A stretch of DNA of 64,000 nucleotides from Acidobacteriota bacterium (GCA_004299485.1 SCQP01000016.1:124001-188000), one strand, 5' to 3'. Positions 18,701 to 28,918 are shown, counted from the first letter of the stretch. Made by a program: numbers and translations. The notes: generated by a model from the sequence alone, not told the origin.

Positions 18701-18999
18701 TAGATGATGTTCGGGTCGGACGGTGCCACCGCAATCGCCCCGATCGACGCCACCGGCTCGTGGTCGAAAATCGGCTCCCACGTCGTGCCGTCGTTGTTCG
18801 ACTTCCACACTCCGCCATCGACCGCGCCCATATAGTAGGTGTCCAGTTGCCCCGCATTCCCTGACACCGCCACCGTGCGCCCGGCGCGGAACGTCCCCGC
18901 CATCCGCCATTTCATCCCCGAATACAGCGCCGGGTTCACTGTTTGCGCCGCCGCGGCTACCGCAAAGGCAGCCAGTATCAACAACATCCGTCGCACCAT
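15790..18999 (-). CDS. Large exported BNR/VPS10-repeat protein (sortilin-like beta-propeller)
   Basis: A 1069-residue exported protein. An N-terminal signal peptide (MVRRMLLILAAFAVAAAAQ) is followed by repeated Asp-box segments such as SSDGGQTWTRIG, SSDGGQTWTKVL, STDGGSTWTHLS and RTRDGGKTWTKI, which build one or two large beta-propellers as in VPS10/sortilin and glycosidase-like proteins. The last 350 residues (from about VLYKPEPAELAAGS) hold a beta-sandwich and an Ala-rich helical tail. ATG 18999 is chosen because AGGAG lies just upstream; the open frame extends nine codons further. Proteins of this type are abundant in acidobacteria and bacteroidetes and are often called glycosyl hydrolases, though hydrolase activity is generally unproven. 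Confidence 0.88.
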   Translation of the reverse strand: MVRRMLLILAAFAVAAAAQTVNPALYSGMKWRMAGTFRAGRTVAVSGNAGQLDTYYMGAVDGGVWKSNNDGTTWEPIFDHEPVASIGAIAVAPSDPNIIYVGTGEADPRSQFSEGAGMFKSSDGGQTWTRIGLEKTKQIGRIVVDPHDPNRVLVAALGNVYAATPQRGVYRSSDGGQTWTKVLFTDDNTGAIDLSMDPENPQVLYAALWATRRPPWTVYPSSHEPGSGLYKSTDGGSTWTHLSDGLPADPGRIGVAVAPTDSNRVYAMVDAGAKEGGFYRSDDAGATWKLMDTDKRVWNRGWYFESITVDPKDENTVFAINTSVYRTTDGGANFTVFRGAPGGDDYHQLWINPSDPSHMALASDQGTIVTVNGGKSWSSWNNQPTAEIYDITTDNRSPYWIYGAQQDSNNNGGAAASAGPGGTRATFGTGWAGECAAGESGGIAANPLAKDQIFGGTVAKCTPASGERHDVSPLLAYPGQNFRKTWTLPVAFSMADKHELFFANQFLFQTVDGGNSWRKISPDLTREDPGIPANLDAATAKDTTYAERAYGPRWGVIYTIAPSPLLAHEIWVGTDDGYIQVTRNDGATWHNVTPPELTPWSKVIQMTASYSNPEEAFAAVDRHRLNDNRPYIYRTRDGGKTWTKIVNGIPEGQYLQSLTADPARKGMLFCGTNLGVYVSFDDGTQWQSLRLNMPPVEIRGFAFHGKSLVIATFGRSYWTLDDISPLRQARASMNDAAAVLYKPEPAELAAGSHRSYGGANTPQETANLDPMLVVSAAAPPSGAVIHYYLQSDSGPVTLDILNRAGTVVRHYSSAEPVFHVDPNTLTVAPEFAAALPVLSAAAGSHEWSWDLREVKPGAGPGGGRGGFFARFFGSGGTPAAPGAYTVRLTANGHQYTQPLVVTAGPGVHYSAAAMAAQAQLADQIQAVQSKVSAARREAGAVYAKLTRLAAQAGDNSTLAASIAALSEKAHAIEGFAAASPNPDASGEGDAVPAPTSLTGLEGILRQLAGAAHNGYDAPYETVRQGFAKANVMAEAELAKWNQLKTHDLVALNEQLQKANLGTVSVSSRE

Positions 19000-19087
19000 G
19001 GTTTGCTCTCCTGGAAAAGCCGACACCCGAGCATAGCCCAGCCCTGCCCCTTTTTCAGCCCCGAAAAAGTGCTAGCATGATGCTGTC

Positions 19088-19315
19088 ATGGCCACCATCA
19101 CCATCCGCAACCTGCCTGACGAAACCGTCAAGGAAATGAAGGAAGCCGCCCGTCGCAATGGCACCTCCATGGAGCAGGAAGCTCGCGCATGTCTCCAGGA
19201 GCGATATCGTGACCGCGACGCCCTCCTCCGCGCCATCGCCGAATCTCGCCGTCATCAGGTGCGCGCACCTACAGCCGAGGAAATTGACGCTTGGAAGCGA
19301 GTGGGCCGTCCGTAA
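19088..19315 (+). CDS. FitA/VapB-like ribbon-helix-helix antitoxin
   Basis: A 75-residue antitoxin. MATITIRNLPDETVKEMKEA followed by ARRNGTSMEQEARACLQ is the standard FitA-type ribbon-helix-helix DNA-binding motif; residues 50-75 (HQVRAPTAEEIDAWKRVGRP) would wrap around the toxin. The gene's TAA shares its last A with the ATG of the PIN toxin, so translation is coupled. The 88 bases between it and the divergent BNR-repeat gene contain a TGCTAGCA palindrome next to AGCATGATGCT just before the start, a plausible autoregulatory operator. Confidence 0.85.
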   Translation: MATITIRNLPDETVKEMKEAARRNGTSMEQEARACLQERYRDRDALLRAIAESRRHQVRAPTAEEIDAWKRVGRP

Positions 19316-19728
19316 TGCTGACCCAGGTGGTGGCGGACACCAATGTTATTGCCTATCTCCTGCTCGGCACTGAACCCTTTCTCTACGAAGTGGAGCCCAT
19401 GTGGCGATCGGTGAAACGCGTTCTGGCGCCGGCGCACTGGCAGGCGGAGCTGGCCAATGTCTTCTGGACGAACCTGCGCGCAGGACTGATCAGTTTCGAG
19501 CGTGCGCAGGAGCGGCTCACTCTGGCAAAAGCATTGCCCATCACCACCACCGTGATTTCCAGCCTTTGGATCAGGGCTCTAGCTCGCGCCGCCGATTCCG
19601 GCGTTGCCGTTTACGATACCTTGTTCGTCGAACTCGCCGAACGGCGCGGCTGCCCGTTAGTAACGTTTGATCAAGCGATACTCCGCGCCTTCCCCGACAT
19701 CGCCGCTCGTCCCCGCGATTTGCTATAG
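19315..19728 (+). CDS. vapC: PIN-domain ribonuclease toxin, VapC type
   Basis: A 137-residue PIN-domain RNase. The first acidic residue is Asp8 in VVADTNVIAYLLLG, Glu in HWQAELANVFW provides the second, and the C-terminal SGVAVYDTLFVELAERRGCP and TFDQAIL segments supply the remaining acidic residues that bind magnesium. VapC toxins cleave specific tRNAs or rRNA when the antitoxin is lost. ATG 19315 is preferred over the in-frame 19291 because it overlaps the antitoxin stop by one base. The 3' end overlaps the convergent chlorite-dismutase-family gene by six bases. Confidence 0.88.
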   Translation: MLTQVVADTNVIAYLLLGTEPFLYEVEPMWRSVKRVLAPAHWQAELANVFWTNLRAGLISFERAQERLTLAKALPITTTVISSLWIRALARAADSGVAVYDTLFVELAERRGCPLVTFDQAILRAFPDIAARPRDLL

Positions 19729-20427
19729 CTTTCCCGTCTTCATCGCCCGCCACACCGCCCGCCCCACAAAAAACGGCCCCATCTGCGAAATGAAGTTGGC
19801 CGTCTGCCGCGTCTTCCGCATCGCCTGCACGCATGCCGCCAGCGGATGCAGCTTCTCCCCCACCAGCCCAATCACGAAGTCGTTATCGTTCCGGTCCAGT
19901 CCCGTGCACGCCAGCCGGATATCCTGTGCGTACCCCGCCGTCCCAAACGCGTGCCCGATCGCCCCGTGCTCACTCAGGATCGCGCCCCGATCCTTGGGAT
20001 CGAGCGCCGCAAACGCTCCTGCCCGCCGCAGTGGATACCACACCGCCCAGGGATGCGCCGCCTCCGTCACCGACCGCCGCGGCTTGTCCAGCAAAACGTC
20101 CTTCAGATCGGGCTCGAATCCGATCCCGTAGGTGTGCCCCAGCATCGTGTACTCCGGCTTGAACGTCAGCTCGTTGAACGGCGGCGCCTGCAAAAACTCC
20201 CGCAACGTGGTCACGAAAAACGCCGGATCTTCGCTCCACGTCAGCAGCCCCACCCCATTCGGGTCGTTCACATCCTCGTACAGCACGCCTTCCATTTCGC
20301 TCGCCAGCAGCGCCCGCCGCAGTCCCGGCACAATGGTGCAGTTCCCGAACGCCAGCAGTTGCATGAACAACCGCCGCTCCGAGTACTGCTGATTCCCACC
20401 CTTCTCGCGTAAATCCAGTTTTTCCAT
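19723..20427 (-). CDS. Chlorite dismutase / coproheme decarboxylase family protein
   Basis: A 234-residue member of the Cld superfamily, haem-binding proteins that include chlorite dismutase, coproheme decarboxylase (ChdC/HemQ) and DyP relatives. Recognisable blocks are HPWAVWYPLRRAGAFAALDP (residues 125-144), LSEHGAIGHAFG (151-162), and RLACTGLDRNDNDFVIGLVG followed near the end by QMGPFFVGRAVW. The YPLRR block resembles the substrate-binding motif of the HemQ branch. The haem genes hemA-C-D lie some 20 kb away. Which activity it has cannot be decided without structural comparison. It ends one base before gpmI's stop-side neighbour begins and shares the gpmI-eno strand. Confidence 0.8.
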   Translation of the reverse strand: MEKLDLREKGGNQQYSERRLFMQLLAFGNCTIVPGLRRALLASEMEGVLYEDVNDPNGVGLLTWSEDPAFFVTTLREFLQAPPFNELTFKPEYTMLGHTYGIGFEPDLKDVLLDKPRRSVTEAAHPWAVWYPLRRAGAFAALDPKDRGAILSEHGAIGHAFGTAGYAQDIRLACTGLDRNDNDFVIGLVGEKLHPLAACVQAMRKTRQTANFISQMGPFFVGRAVWRAMKTGKL

Positions 20428-23297
<2,870 letters not shown>

Positions 23298-23326
23298 CTA
23301 CTAGCTTTGGCTTCTGGTCATCGCCC

Positions 23327-24280
23327 ATGTACGCCACCGCCCACGCCTACGCCAAGATCAATTTGGGACTGAAGATCCTCGCCCGCCGTTCCGACGGCTT
23401 TCACGAGCTCCGCACCGTCTTCCAGACCATCTCCCTCGCCGACCGCCTCGAGCTAACCCTCCACCGTGGCCGCGGCGTCACCCTCACCACCACGGGCCTG
23501 CCCATCCCCACCGGCCGCGCCAATCTCGCCGTCCGCGCCGCTGAGTTGGCAGCCCATCGCTTCGCCATCCCTGGCGCCATCGCCATTACGCTCCACAAGC
23601 TAATCCCTCTCGGCGCCGGCCTCGGCGGTGGTTCCAGCGATGCCGCCGCCGTTTTGCGAATGCTCGCCCGCGCCGCGCGCCGCCCTCCGGCCCTCGGCGA
23701 CCTGCTCGCCCTCGCCCGCGAGCTCGGCTCCGACGTGCCCCTGTTCCTCCTCGGCGGCACCGTTCTCGGCCTCGGCCGTGGCGATGAAGTCTACGCCCTG
23801 CCCGATCTCGCCCCCTGGCACTGCATCCTGGCCATGCCCCGCTCCGCCAGCACCTCGGGTCTGGCTACCCCTGCCGCTTTTGCCGACTGGGACCGCCGCC
23901 ACCGCGCCCAATTGACGGAAAAGGTCCGTTCCAGTACACTAATGGAGTTCTGCAGCCTGGTTGACCAGGTGCTGCCGGCGTTCCGCACGTTACGGAACCG
24001 CGGCTCGCAAGAGCCGAAAGTCCATGCCGGAATCGAGAACGACTTCCTCGCTGGAGTCCTCTCTCTTTCCCCAGACTTTCCGCGCATTCACCGCCAGCTT
24101 TGCCGCACCTCCGCCGCCTGGGTCGGGTTGACCGGCAGCGGAGCCGCTCAGTTCGGCTTGTTCAGCCGTGCCGAGCCGGCCAAAGCCGTGGCCACAGCCT
24201 TGGCGCGCCGCCATTGTACTTGGCGTGCGCGCTTCGTGCCCCGCCGCGTGGTTCAGCACGGTGTGCAGTTCGAGAGTTGA
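23327..24280 (+). CDS. ispE: 4-diphosphocytidyl-2-C-methyl-D-erythritol kinase
   Basis: GHMP-family kinase of the non-mevalonate isoprenoid pathway, 317 residues. The start at 23327 gives MYATAHAYAKINLGLKILAR, with the expected AKINL motif; the frame is open further upstream into the eno promoter, without family features. The ATP loop PLGAGLGGGSSDAAAVLRML is intact and WVGLTGSGAAQFGLF is the C-terminal GHMP motif. Between them an in-gene hairpin, CGGCTC-GCAA-GAGCCG, adds a short RGSQEP loop. The stop codon abuts the tRNA-Gln gene with zero spacer, and prs follows, an arrangement that recalls the common ispE-prs-rplY-pth order. Confidence 0.94.
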   Translation: MYATAHAYAKINLGLKILARRSDGFHELRTVFQTISLADRLELTLHRGRGVTLTTTGLPIPTGRANLAVRAAELAAHRFAIPGAIAITLHKLIPLGAGLGGGSSDAAAVLRMLARAARRPPALGDLLALARELGSDVPLFLLGGTVLGLGRGDEVYALPDLAPWHCILAMPRSASTSGLATPAAFADWDRRHRAQLTEKVRSSTLMEFCSLVDQVLPAFRTLRNRGSQEPKVHAGIENDFLAGVLSLSPDFPRIHRQLCRTSAAWVGLTGSGAAQFGLFSRAEPAKAVATALARRHCTWRARFVPRRVVQHGVQFES

Positions 24281-24351
24281 TGGGGCGTCGTCCAATGGCA
24301 GGACACATGCCTTTGGAGCATGGCATTTAGGTTCGAATCCTAACGCCCCAG
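24281..24351 (+). tRNA. tRNA-Gln (anticodon TTG)
   Basis: A 71-base cloverleaf can be drawn: acceptor TGGGGCG/CGCCCCA, D-arm GTCC-AATGGCA-GGAC, anticodon stem CATGC/GCATG with loop CTTTGGA (anticodon TTG at loop positions 3-5), and T-arm TTAGG-TTCGAAT-CCTAA. The discriminator base is G, as in known tRNA-Gln. The next bases are GCC, so CCA is not encoded. The gene starts on the base after the ispE TGA, so it must be cut out of the ispE-prs transcript. Confidence 0.95.
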
Positions 24352-24370
24352 CCAAGAGCGTTCGTCAGTA

Positions 24371-24407
24371 ACTGAAATACTGATGTACTGAGACACTGAA
24401 ATACTGT
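24371..24407. repeat. Octamer tandem array between tRNA-Gln and prs
   Basis: ACTGAAAT, ACTGATGT, ACTGAGAC, ACTGAAAT and a partial ACTGT run directly into the prs ATG at 24408. This is an 8-base relative of the ACTGANN heptamers. It occupies the position where a ribosome-binding site for prs would be expected. Confidence 0.8.
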
Positions 24408-25433
24408 ATGGCTACCAGTCCTATGAAAGTGGCGCAATCGGCAGACAAGGCGGACAAGACGCAGCCCTCCCGCGGCCCGCGCAAGGCGCACCCGGACGAC
24501 AAGCTGAAGATCTTCAGCGGCACCTCCAATCCCGCGCTCACCGCCGAGATCTGCAACCACCTCGGCATCGAGCCCGGCCAATGCCGCCTCACCCGCTTCA
24601 GCGACGGCGAAAACTACGTTCAGATCCTCGAAAACGTCCGCGGCGCCGATGTCTTCGTCGTCCAGCCCACCTGCGATCCCGTGGATATCCACCTGATGGA
24701 GCTGTTGCTGATGATTGACGCGCTCAAGCGCGCCTCCGCCCGCCGCATCACCGCCGTCATCCCTTATTTCGGCTATGCCCGCCAGGATCGTAAAGACAAG
24801 CCCCGCGTGCCTATCTCCTCCAAGCTGGTCGCCGATCTGCTCACCACCGCTGGCGCCCACCGCGCCCTGTTGATGGACCTGCACGCCCCCCAGATTCAGG
24901 GCTTTTTCAACATCCCCGTCGATCACCTCTTCGCCTCGCCCGTGCTGGTCGACTGCTTCCGCCGCATGGACCTGCCCGATCTCACCATCGTCTCCCCCGA
25001 TGCCGGCGGCGTCGAGCGCGCCCGCTTCTTCGCCAAGAAGCTCGATGCCGCCCTCGCCATCGTGGACAAGCGCCGCGTCGCTATGGACGTGAGTGAAGTC
25101 ATGAACGTCATCGGCGACGTGCAGGATCGCACCGTCGTCATTCTCGACGACATCATCGACACCGCCGGCACGCTGGTGAAAACCGCCGACGCCATGATCC
25201 GCAACGGCGCCAAGCGCGTGCTCGCCTGCGCCTCCCACGCCGTTCTCAGTGGTCCCGCCGTCGAGCGCCTCGAAAAATCGCCCATCGAGCGCGTCGTCGT
25301 CACCAATTCCATTCCCTTGCCCGAGACTTCGCAGGCGCGGGCGCGCATCCAGGTGTTGAGCATCGCCGGTCTGATGGCCGCCGCCATCCGCTCTATTCAC
25401 GACGAGACCTCGGTCAGTTTGCTGTTTGTTTAG
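24408..25433 (+). CDS. prs: Ribose-phosphate pyrophosphokinase
   Basis: Makes PRPP from ribose-5-phosphate and ATP for nucleotide, histidine and tryptophan synthesis. Length 341 includes an N-terminal extension of about 30 polar residues before LKIFSGTSNPALTAEICNHL, the usual start of the enzyme. Core motifs: FSDGENYVQI, IPYFGYARQDRKDKPR (ATP/flexible loop), and the PRPP-binding VVILDDIIDTAGTLVKTA. The ATG at 24408 follows directly after an octamer repeat with no clear Shine-Dalgarno. A second in-frame Met six codons later (MKVAQ) is the alternative start. Confidence 0.96.
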   Translation: MATSPMKVAQSADKADKTQPSRGPRKAHPDDKLKIFSGTSNPALTAEICNHLGIEPGQCRLTRFSDGENYVQILENVRGADVFVVQPTCDPVDIHLMELLLMIDALKRASARRITAVIPYFGYARQDRKDKPRVPISSKLVADLLTTAGAHRALLMDLHAPQIQGFFNIPVDHLFASPVLVDCFRRMDLPDLTIVSPDAGGVERARFFAKKLDAALAIVDKRRVAMDVSEVMNVIGDVQDRTVVILDDIIDTAGTLVKTADAMIRNGAKRVLACASHAVLSGPAVERLEKSPIERVVVTNSIPLPETSQARARIQVLSIAGLMAAAIRSIHDETSVSLLFV

Positions 25434-25445
25434 GAGTCATTCGTT

Positions 25446-26162
25446 ATGCCGATTTCTGTAACTCTCGAAGCCGAAACCCGCGCCACGCGTGGTAAAGGTC
25501 CGGCGCGCCAGATGCGCCTCGCCGGCCGCATCCCGGCGACCCTCTACGGCGCCCGCCAGGAGGCGATCAGCCTCAGCGTCGACCCCAAAGCCGTCGGCCG
25601 CATCCTCCATTCCGAGTCCGGACACAACACCATTTTCAATTTGGCCGTCGCCGGCGGCGAAACCACCGCCGTCATGGTGGTCGACTGGCAGCGCGAGCCG
25701 CTGAAGGGCCACCTCTTGCACGTCGATCTCAAGCGCATCGCCATGGATCAGGCCATCCGCGTGCGCATTCCCGTGCATCCCCAGGGCGAGGCTGTGGGCG
25801 TCAAGACCCAGGGCGGCATTCTCGAACTGGTCACCCGCGAAATCGAAATCGAGTGCTTGCCCAGCGACATCCCCGAGCAGGTGCTGGTGGATGTCTCCAA
25901 TCTTTCCATCGGTCAGACCCTGCGGGTCTCCGATCTGCAGGTCGGCGCCAACCGCCGCGTGCTGACGGAAGCCGATCGCGTCGTCGTCCACGTCATCGCC
26001 ATCAAGGAAGTGGTTGAGCCCACGCCGGCGGAAGCTGCCGCCACTACGGCTGAACCGGAAGTCATCAAGAAGGGGAAGGCTGAGGAAGAGCCCGGCGCCG
26101 AAAAGGCCGCCGAAAAGGGTTCCGAGAAGGGAGCCGAGGAGAAGAAGGAGAAGAAGAAGTAG
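25446..26162 (+). CDS. rplY: Ribosomal protein bL25 (Ctc/TL5 form)
   Basis: 5S-rRNA-binding protein of the large subunit in its long two-domain form, 238 residues. The N-terminal domain has TLEAETRATRGKGPARQMRL followed by AGRIPATLYG, and the second domain contains PVHPQGEAVGVKTQGGILEL followed by VTREIEIECLPSDIPEQ, as in TL5/Ctc proteins. The last 40 residues are a low-complexity Lys/Glu tail (KAAEKGSEKGAEEKKEKKK), longer than usual. It starts 12 bases after prs and ends six bases before pth, in the conserved prs-rplY-pth order. Confidence 0.95.
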   Translation: MPISVTLEAETRATRGKGPARQMRLAGRIPATLYGARQEAISLSVDPKAVGRILHSESGHNTIFNLAVAGGETTAVMVVDWQREPLKGHLLHVDLKRIAMDQAIRVRIPVHPQGEAVGVKTQGGILELVTREIEIECLPSDIPEQVLVDVSNLSIGQTLRVSDLQVGANRRVLTEADRVVVHVIAIKEVVEPTPAEAAATTAEPEVIKKGKAEEEPGAEKAAEKGSEKGAEEKKEKKK

Positions 26163-26168
26163 CCACCC

Positions 26169-26768
26169 ATGCCGGCGAGCCCTGATCCCGATGCGCCGTA
26201 TCTGGTGGTGGGACTCGGCAATCCGGGAGCCGAGTATGAGGCGACGCCTCACAACTTCGGTTTCATGGTGGTAGACGAATTGGCGCGCCGCGCCGGCGTC
26301 CGGCTTCGCACCCGCGAATGCCAGGCGTTGACAGCACGCGGGCAGTTACAGGGCAAGCCCGTATGGCTCGCCCAGCCGCTGACCTATATGAATCTCAGCG
26401 GCGACGCCATCGCCCAGTTGATCGGCAAGGAAGCGGTGGCGGATTTGTTGGTGGTTTGTGATGAGCTGGATCTGCCTTTTGGCACCCTCCGGCTCCGGGA
26501 GCGCGGCTCGGCCGGCAGCCACAACGGCCTGCGGTCGGTGGTCGCGCGTTTGGGAACGACGGAGTTTGCGCGGTTGCGCCTGGGCATCGACCCCGGCCAT
26601 CCGATTGCGGACCGGGTGGAGTTTGTGCTGCACCGCTGGAGCAAGGCGCAGACGCAGGAAGCCTTGCAGACCGCGGCCACCGCGGCCGATGTGGTGGAGT
26701 TGGTTTTGAAAGATGGCATCGCCGCGGCGATGACACGGTACAACGTGAAGCAGAGAGAAACAGAATGA
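26169..26768 (+). CDS. pth: Peptidyl-tRNA hydrolase
   Basis: Releases tRNA from peptidyl-tRNAs that drop off the ribosome; 199 residues, normal length. YLVVGLGNPGAEYEATPHNF contains the catalytic His28; the usual TRHN is TPHN here, an uncommon change next to the active site. The second conserved block CDELDLPFGTLRLRERGSAG and then SHNGLRSV holds the catalytic Asp and substrate-binding residues. The stop overlaps the rpsF ATG by four bases (ATGA). The first nine residues (MPASPDPDA) are a non-conserved lead. Confidence 0.95.
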   Translation: MPASPDPDAPYLVVGLGNPGAEYEATPHNFGFMVVDELARRAGVRLRTRECQALTARGQLQGKPVWLAQPLTYMNLSGDAIAQLIGKEAVADLLVVCDELDLPFGTLRLRERGSAGSHNGLRSVVARLGTTEFARLRLGIDPGHPIADRVEFVLHRWSKAQTQEALQTAATAADVVELVLKDGIAAAMTRYNVKQRETE

Positions 26769-27211
26769 ATCGAACCTACGAAGTGATCTTTATCGTGCGC
26801 CCCGACCTGGTGGACGAAGAAGCCGACCAACTGGTCGCCGGCTTCGAATCCGCCGCCAACGCCAGTGGCGCCACCGTCCGTAAAGTCGACAAGCTCGGCC
26901 GCCGCCGGCTCGCCTACCGCGTGCGCGGCTTCCGCGAGGGCAACTATGTCCTGTTCGAGCTGGAATCCGCCGGCTCGGAACCCATTGGGGAGCTGCAGCG
27001 CCGCCTCCGCATCGCCGAGCCGGTGATCAAGTATCTCGCGGTGCGCACCGACGAGCTGGAAAAGCGGCTCGAAAAGCGCCGCCGTCATCGCGCCGCCCGC
27101 CTCGAGCGCCGCCCCGCGCGTCCCGAGAGCGCCGGCCACGCCGATGACGATCCCGCCGCCGCCATGGAAGGTCGCGGCGAAGGCGAAGGCGATGGAGCCC
27201 TCGCCAGCTAA
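26765..27211 (+). CDS. rpsF: Ribosomal protein bS6
   Basis: Small-subunit protein that pairs with bS18 on the platform of the 30S subunit. The first 100 residues are standard: [53 protein letters not shown], and [21 protein letters not shown] 40-residue extension rich in Arg, Ala, Asp and Gly follows, giving 148 residues compared with about 100-135 in most bacteria. Translationally coupled to pth by a four-base overlap; rpsR follows after 26 bases with an RBS-like GAGGATC. Confidence 0.96.
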   Translation: MNRTYEVIFIVRPDLVDEEADQLVAGFESAANASGATVRKVDKLGRRRLAYRVRGFREGNYVLFELESAGSEPIGELQRRLRIAEPVIKYLAVRTDELEKRLEKRRRHRAARLERRPARPESAGHADDDPAAAMEGRGEGEGDGALAS

Positions 27212-27237
27212 CCCATTTCAGAATCGAGGATCATGCC

Positions 27238-27522
27238 ATGACTGATGGAAAACGCCCTACCTCCGGTCCCGCGGGCCGCAGCAGCTCCGGAGGCCCCAAA
27301 AAGCAATTCACCCGCCGCCGCAAAGTTTGCAAGTTCTGCGTCGATCGCATCGACAAGATCGACTACAAAGATTACCGCTTGCTGCAGCAGTTTGTCGCCG
27401 AGCGCGGCAAAATCGTTCCCCGCCGCATTACCGGCACCTGCACCCAGCACCAGCGTCATCTCACCCGCGCCATCAAGCAGGCGCGCCAGATCGCCCTGCT
27501 GCCCTTCGCCGCGGAGATATAG
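27238..27522 (+). CDS. rpsR: Ribosomal protein bS18
   Basis: Partner of bS6 on the 30S platform, 94 residues. After a 20-residue Gly/Ser/Pro lead, [20 protein letters not shown] with a CxxC pair is followed by [20 protein letters not shown] and [20 protein letters not shown], the canonical bS18 core. The CxxC marks a potentially zinc-binding version. It ends two bases before rplI. The rpsF-rpsR-rplI order is the common ribosomal operon. Confidence 0.97.
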   Translation: MTDGKRPTSGPAGRSSSGGPKKQFTRRRKVCKFCVDRIDKIDYKDYRLLQQFVAERGKIVPRRITGTCTQHQRHLTRAIKQARQIALLPFAAEI

Positions 27523-27524
27523 CC

Positions 27525-28016
27525 ATGGAAATCATTCTCAAAGAAGATGTCTTAAAGCTCGGCCGCAAAGGCGACGTGGTCAAGGTCGCCGACGGTTACG
27601 GCCGCAACTTCCTCCTGCCCCAGCGCCTGGCCATCGCCGCCAACCCCGCCAACCTGCGCAACATCGAGCAGATGCGCGCCTCCGCCGCCCGCCGCGAAGC
27701 CCGCGACCGCGACGCCGCCTTGGCCCTCGCCGCTCAGCTCGCCCAGGTCAAACTGGTCTTCGAGCGCCGCGCCGGCGAAAAAGACGCCCTCTTCGGCTCC
27801 GTCACCTCGATGGACATCATGCACTCCCTCGCCGAACGCGGCTTCGACCTCGAACGCCGCAAGATCGACCTTCCCGACCCGCTCAAATCCTTGGGCGACC
27901 ACAAAGTCACCCTCCACCTCTTCCGCGACGTCAAAGCCGAACTCGCCATCACCATCGCCCGCGAGTCCACCGGCGACGAATCCGCCGCCGACGCCGCCCC
28001 CACCCCCGAAGCCTAG
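27525..28016 (+). CDS. rplI: Ribosomal protein bL9
   Basis: Large-subunit protein that extends from the L1 region, 163 residues. The start at 27525 gives MEIILKEDVLKLGRKGDVVK followed by VADGYGRNFLLPQRLAIAA, the conserved N-terminal RNA-binding domain. The long connecting helix (RREARDRDAALALAAQLAQV) and C-terminal domain with LFGSVTSMDIMHSLAERGFD follow. The final 17 residues are acidic/proline-rich. The longer open frame upstream overlaps rpsR and is not used. A strong hairpin lies 17 bases after the stop. Confidence 0.96.
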   Translation: MEIILKEDVLKLGRKGDVVKVADGYGRNFLLPQRLAIAANPANLRNIEQMRASAARREARDRDAALALAAQLAQVKLVFERRAGEKDALFGSVTSMDIMHSLAERGFDLERRKIDLPDPLKSLGDHKVTLHLFRDVKAELAITIARESTGDESAADAAPTPEA

Positions 28017-28032
28017 CTGCACCCCCGCGCAC

Positions 28033-28054
28033 GACCGCCGCCCCCGCGGCGGTC
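28033..28054 (+). terminator. Hairpin terminating the ispE-rplI operon
   Basis: GACCGCCGC-CCCC-GCGGCGGTC is a perfect 9-base-pair stem 17 bases after the rplI stop. There is no U-run, so termination would be imperfect or Rho-assisted. The remaining bases to 28169 are C-rich with no gene. Confidence 0.55.
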
Positions 28055-28169
28055 GCCCGCCTCAACCGCCCGCCTCACTCTCCCCCACTCCTCCTCCAGC
28101 AACTCACCCGCGCTTCACCGCCGCAACCAATGGCGATGCGGTCTAGCCCCCAGACCCCGACCCCCGAAG

Positions 28170-28598
28170 CTAACCCAGCGGCTGCAGCCGGAACCCAAGC
28201 AACTCCCCCGACCGCCGCACCCGCGCGTCCAGGCTCAATAGCTCCAAGCCGCTCACGGCTGCGGCGGCTTCGAGCGCCGAAGCCAGGTGTAGCGCATCCA
28301 GCGTTCGCACCGGCTCGGAGGGGAACGCCCGCCGCGCTCGTGCCATGATCCCGTCAGTCACATGGAGTACCTGCCAGCGGCTGGCGGCCTCTTGCATTTG
28401 AGCGCGCCGCGCTGCGGTTGCTGCCTCGGTCGACTCGCCCAACGCTAGACTGCGTACCAGCACCCGGTCCACTTCCACCAACGTAAGTTCCGACGCGACA
28501 ACAATTTCGGCGCGCTGCAGTACCTCGCGTACCTGCGCAGTAAGCGCCTCACCGAGCAGCCACGCCAGCACAGCGCTCGACTCCGCGTAAACGTTCAA
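28170..28598 (-). CDS. PIN-domain ribonuclease toxin
   Basis: A 142-residue PIN-domain protein paired with a Phd-type antitoxin. The N-terminus MNVYAESSAVLAWLLGEALT has Glu where most PIN toxins have the first catalytic Asp, a feature of one subfamily. Later acidic positions are in ASELTLVEVDRVLVRSLALG, PVRTLDALHLASALEAAAAV and LLSLDARVRR. It probably cleaves RNA when free. The start overlaps the antitoxin stop by four bases (ATGA). It is a second, unrelated toxin-antitoxin pair from the one at 19088-19728. Confidence 0.85.
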   Translation of the reverse strand: MNVYAESSAVLAWLLGEALTAQVREVLQRAEIVVASELTLVEVDRVLVRSLALGESTEAATAARRAQMQEAASRWQVLHVTDGIMARARRAFPSEPVRTLDALHLASALEAAAAVSGLELLSLDARVRRSGELLGFRLQPLG

Positions 28599-28888
28599 CG
28601 CTCCCCGCGCTCCTCGTCAAGCAATTCCGCAGCTCGGCCCGGACGCAGCAGCGGGGGAAGCTCCGGGTAGACACTCGGGTCATTGGGCGCGCCCAGCGTC
28701 ACCTCTCCCCTCGCGGCGAGCGCCGCCAGCCCAGGGGTCGCGGCCGCACGGGCCACAACCCCTCCCGGCGGCACGATTTCCGCCACCACCACCCCGCGAT
28801 CGGTCACCACCACCGCCCCACCCGCTCTCACCTCGCGGATGTATTCAGCCAGCCGGTTCTTCAACTCTCGCAACCCCACCGTCGTCAT
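28595..28888 (-). CDS. Phd/YefM-type antitoxin
   Basis: A 97-residue antitoxin beginning MTTVGLRELKNRLAEYIREV and then RAGGAVVVTDRGVVVAEIVP, the standard prevent-host-death DNA-binding fold. The C-terminal half, ending PPLLRPGRAAELLDEERGER, would block the PIN toxin. Six bases upstream of the ATG lies a 24-base palindrome that is very likely the operator for autorepression. Translationally coupled to the toxin. Confidence 0.88.
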   Translation of the reverse strand: MTTVGLRELKNRLAEYIREVRAGGAVVVTDRGVVVAEIVPPGGVVARAAATPGLAALAARGEVTLGAPNDPSVYPELPPLLRPGRAAELLDEERGER

Positions 28889-28894
28889 ATGCCT

Positions 28895-28918
28895 ATTGTA
28901 GCTTCACGAAGCTACAAT
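28895..28918. promoter_or_regulatory. Perfect palindromic operator of the Phd/PIN pair
   Basis: ATTGTAGCTTC-AC-GAAGCTACAAT: 11-base perfect arms around two bases, ending six bases from the antitoxin ATG. Phd-family antitoxins repress their own promoters by binding such palindromes. The AT-rich arms stand out strongly from the surrounding DNA. Confidence 0.8.

Noticed and set aside
24352-24407. Phage or integrative-element attachment site at the tRNA-Gln 3' end
   Set aside because: No integrase and no duplication of the tRNA 3' end were seen; the downstream genes are housekeeping.
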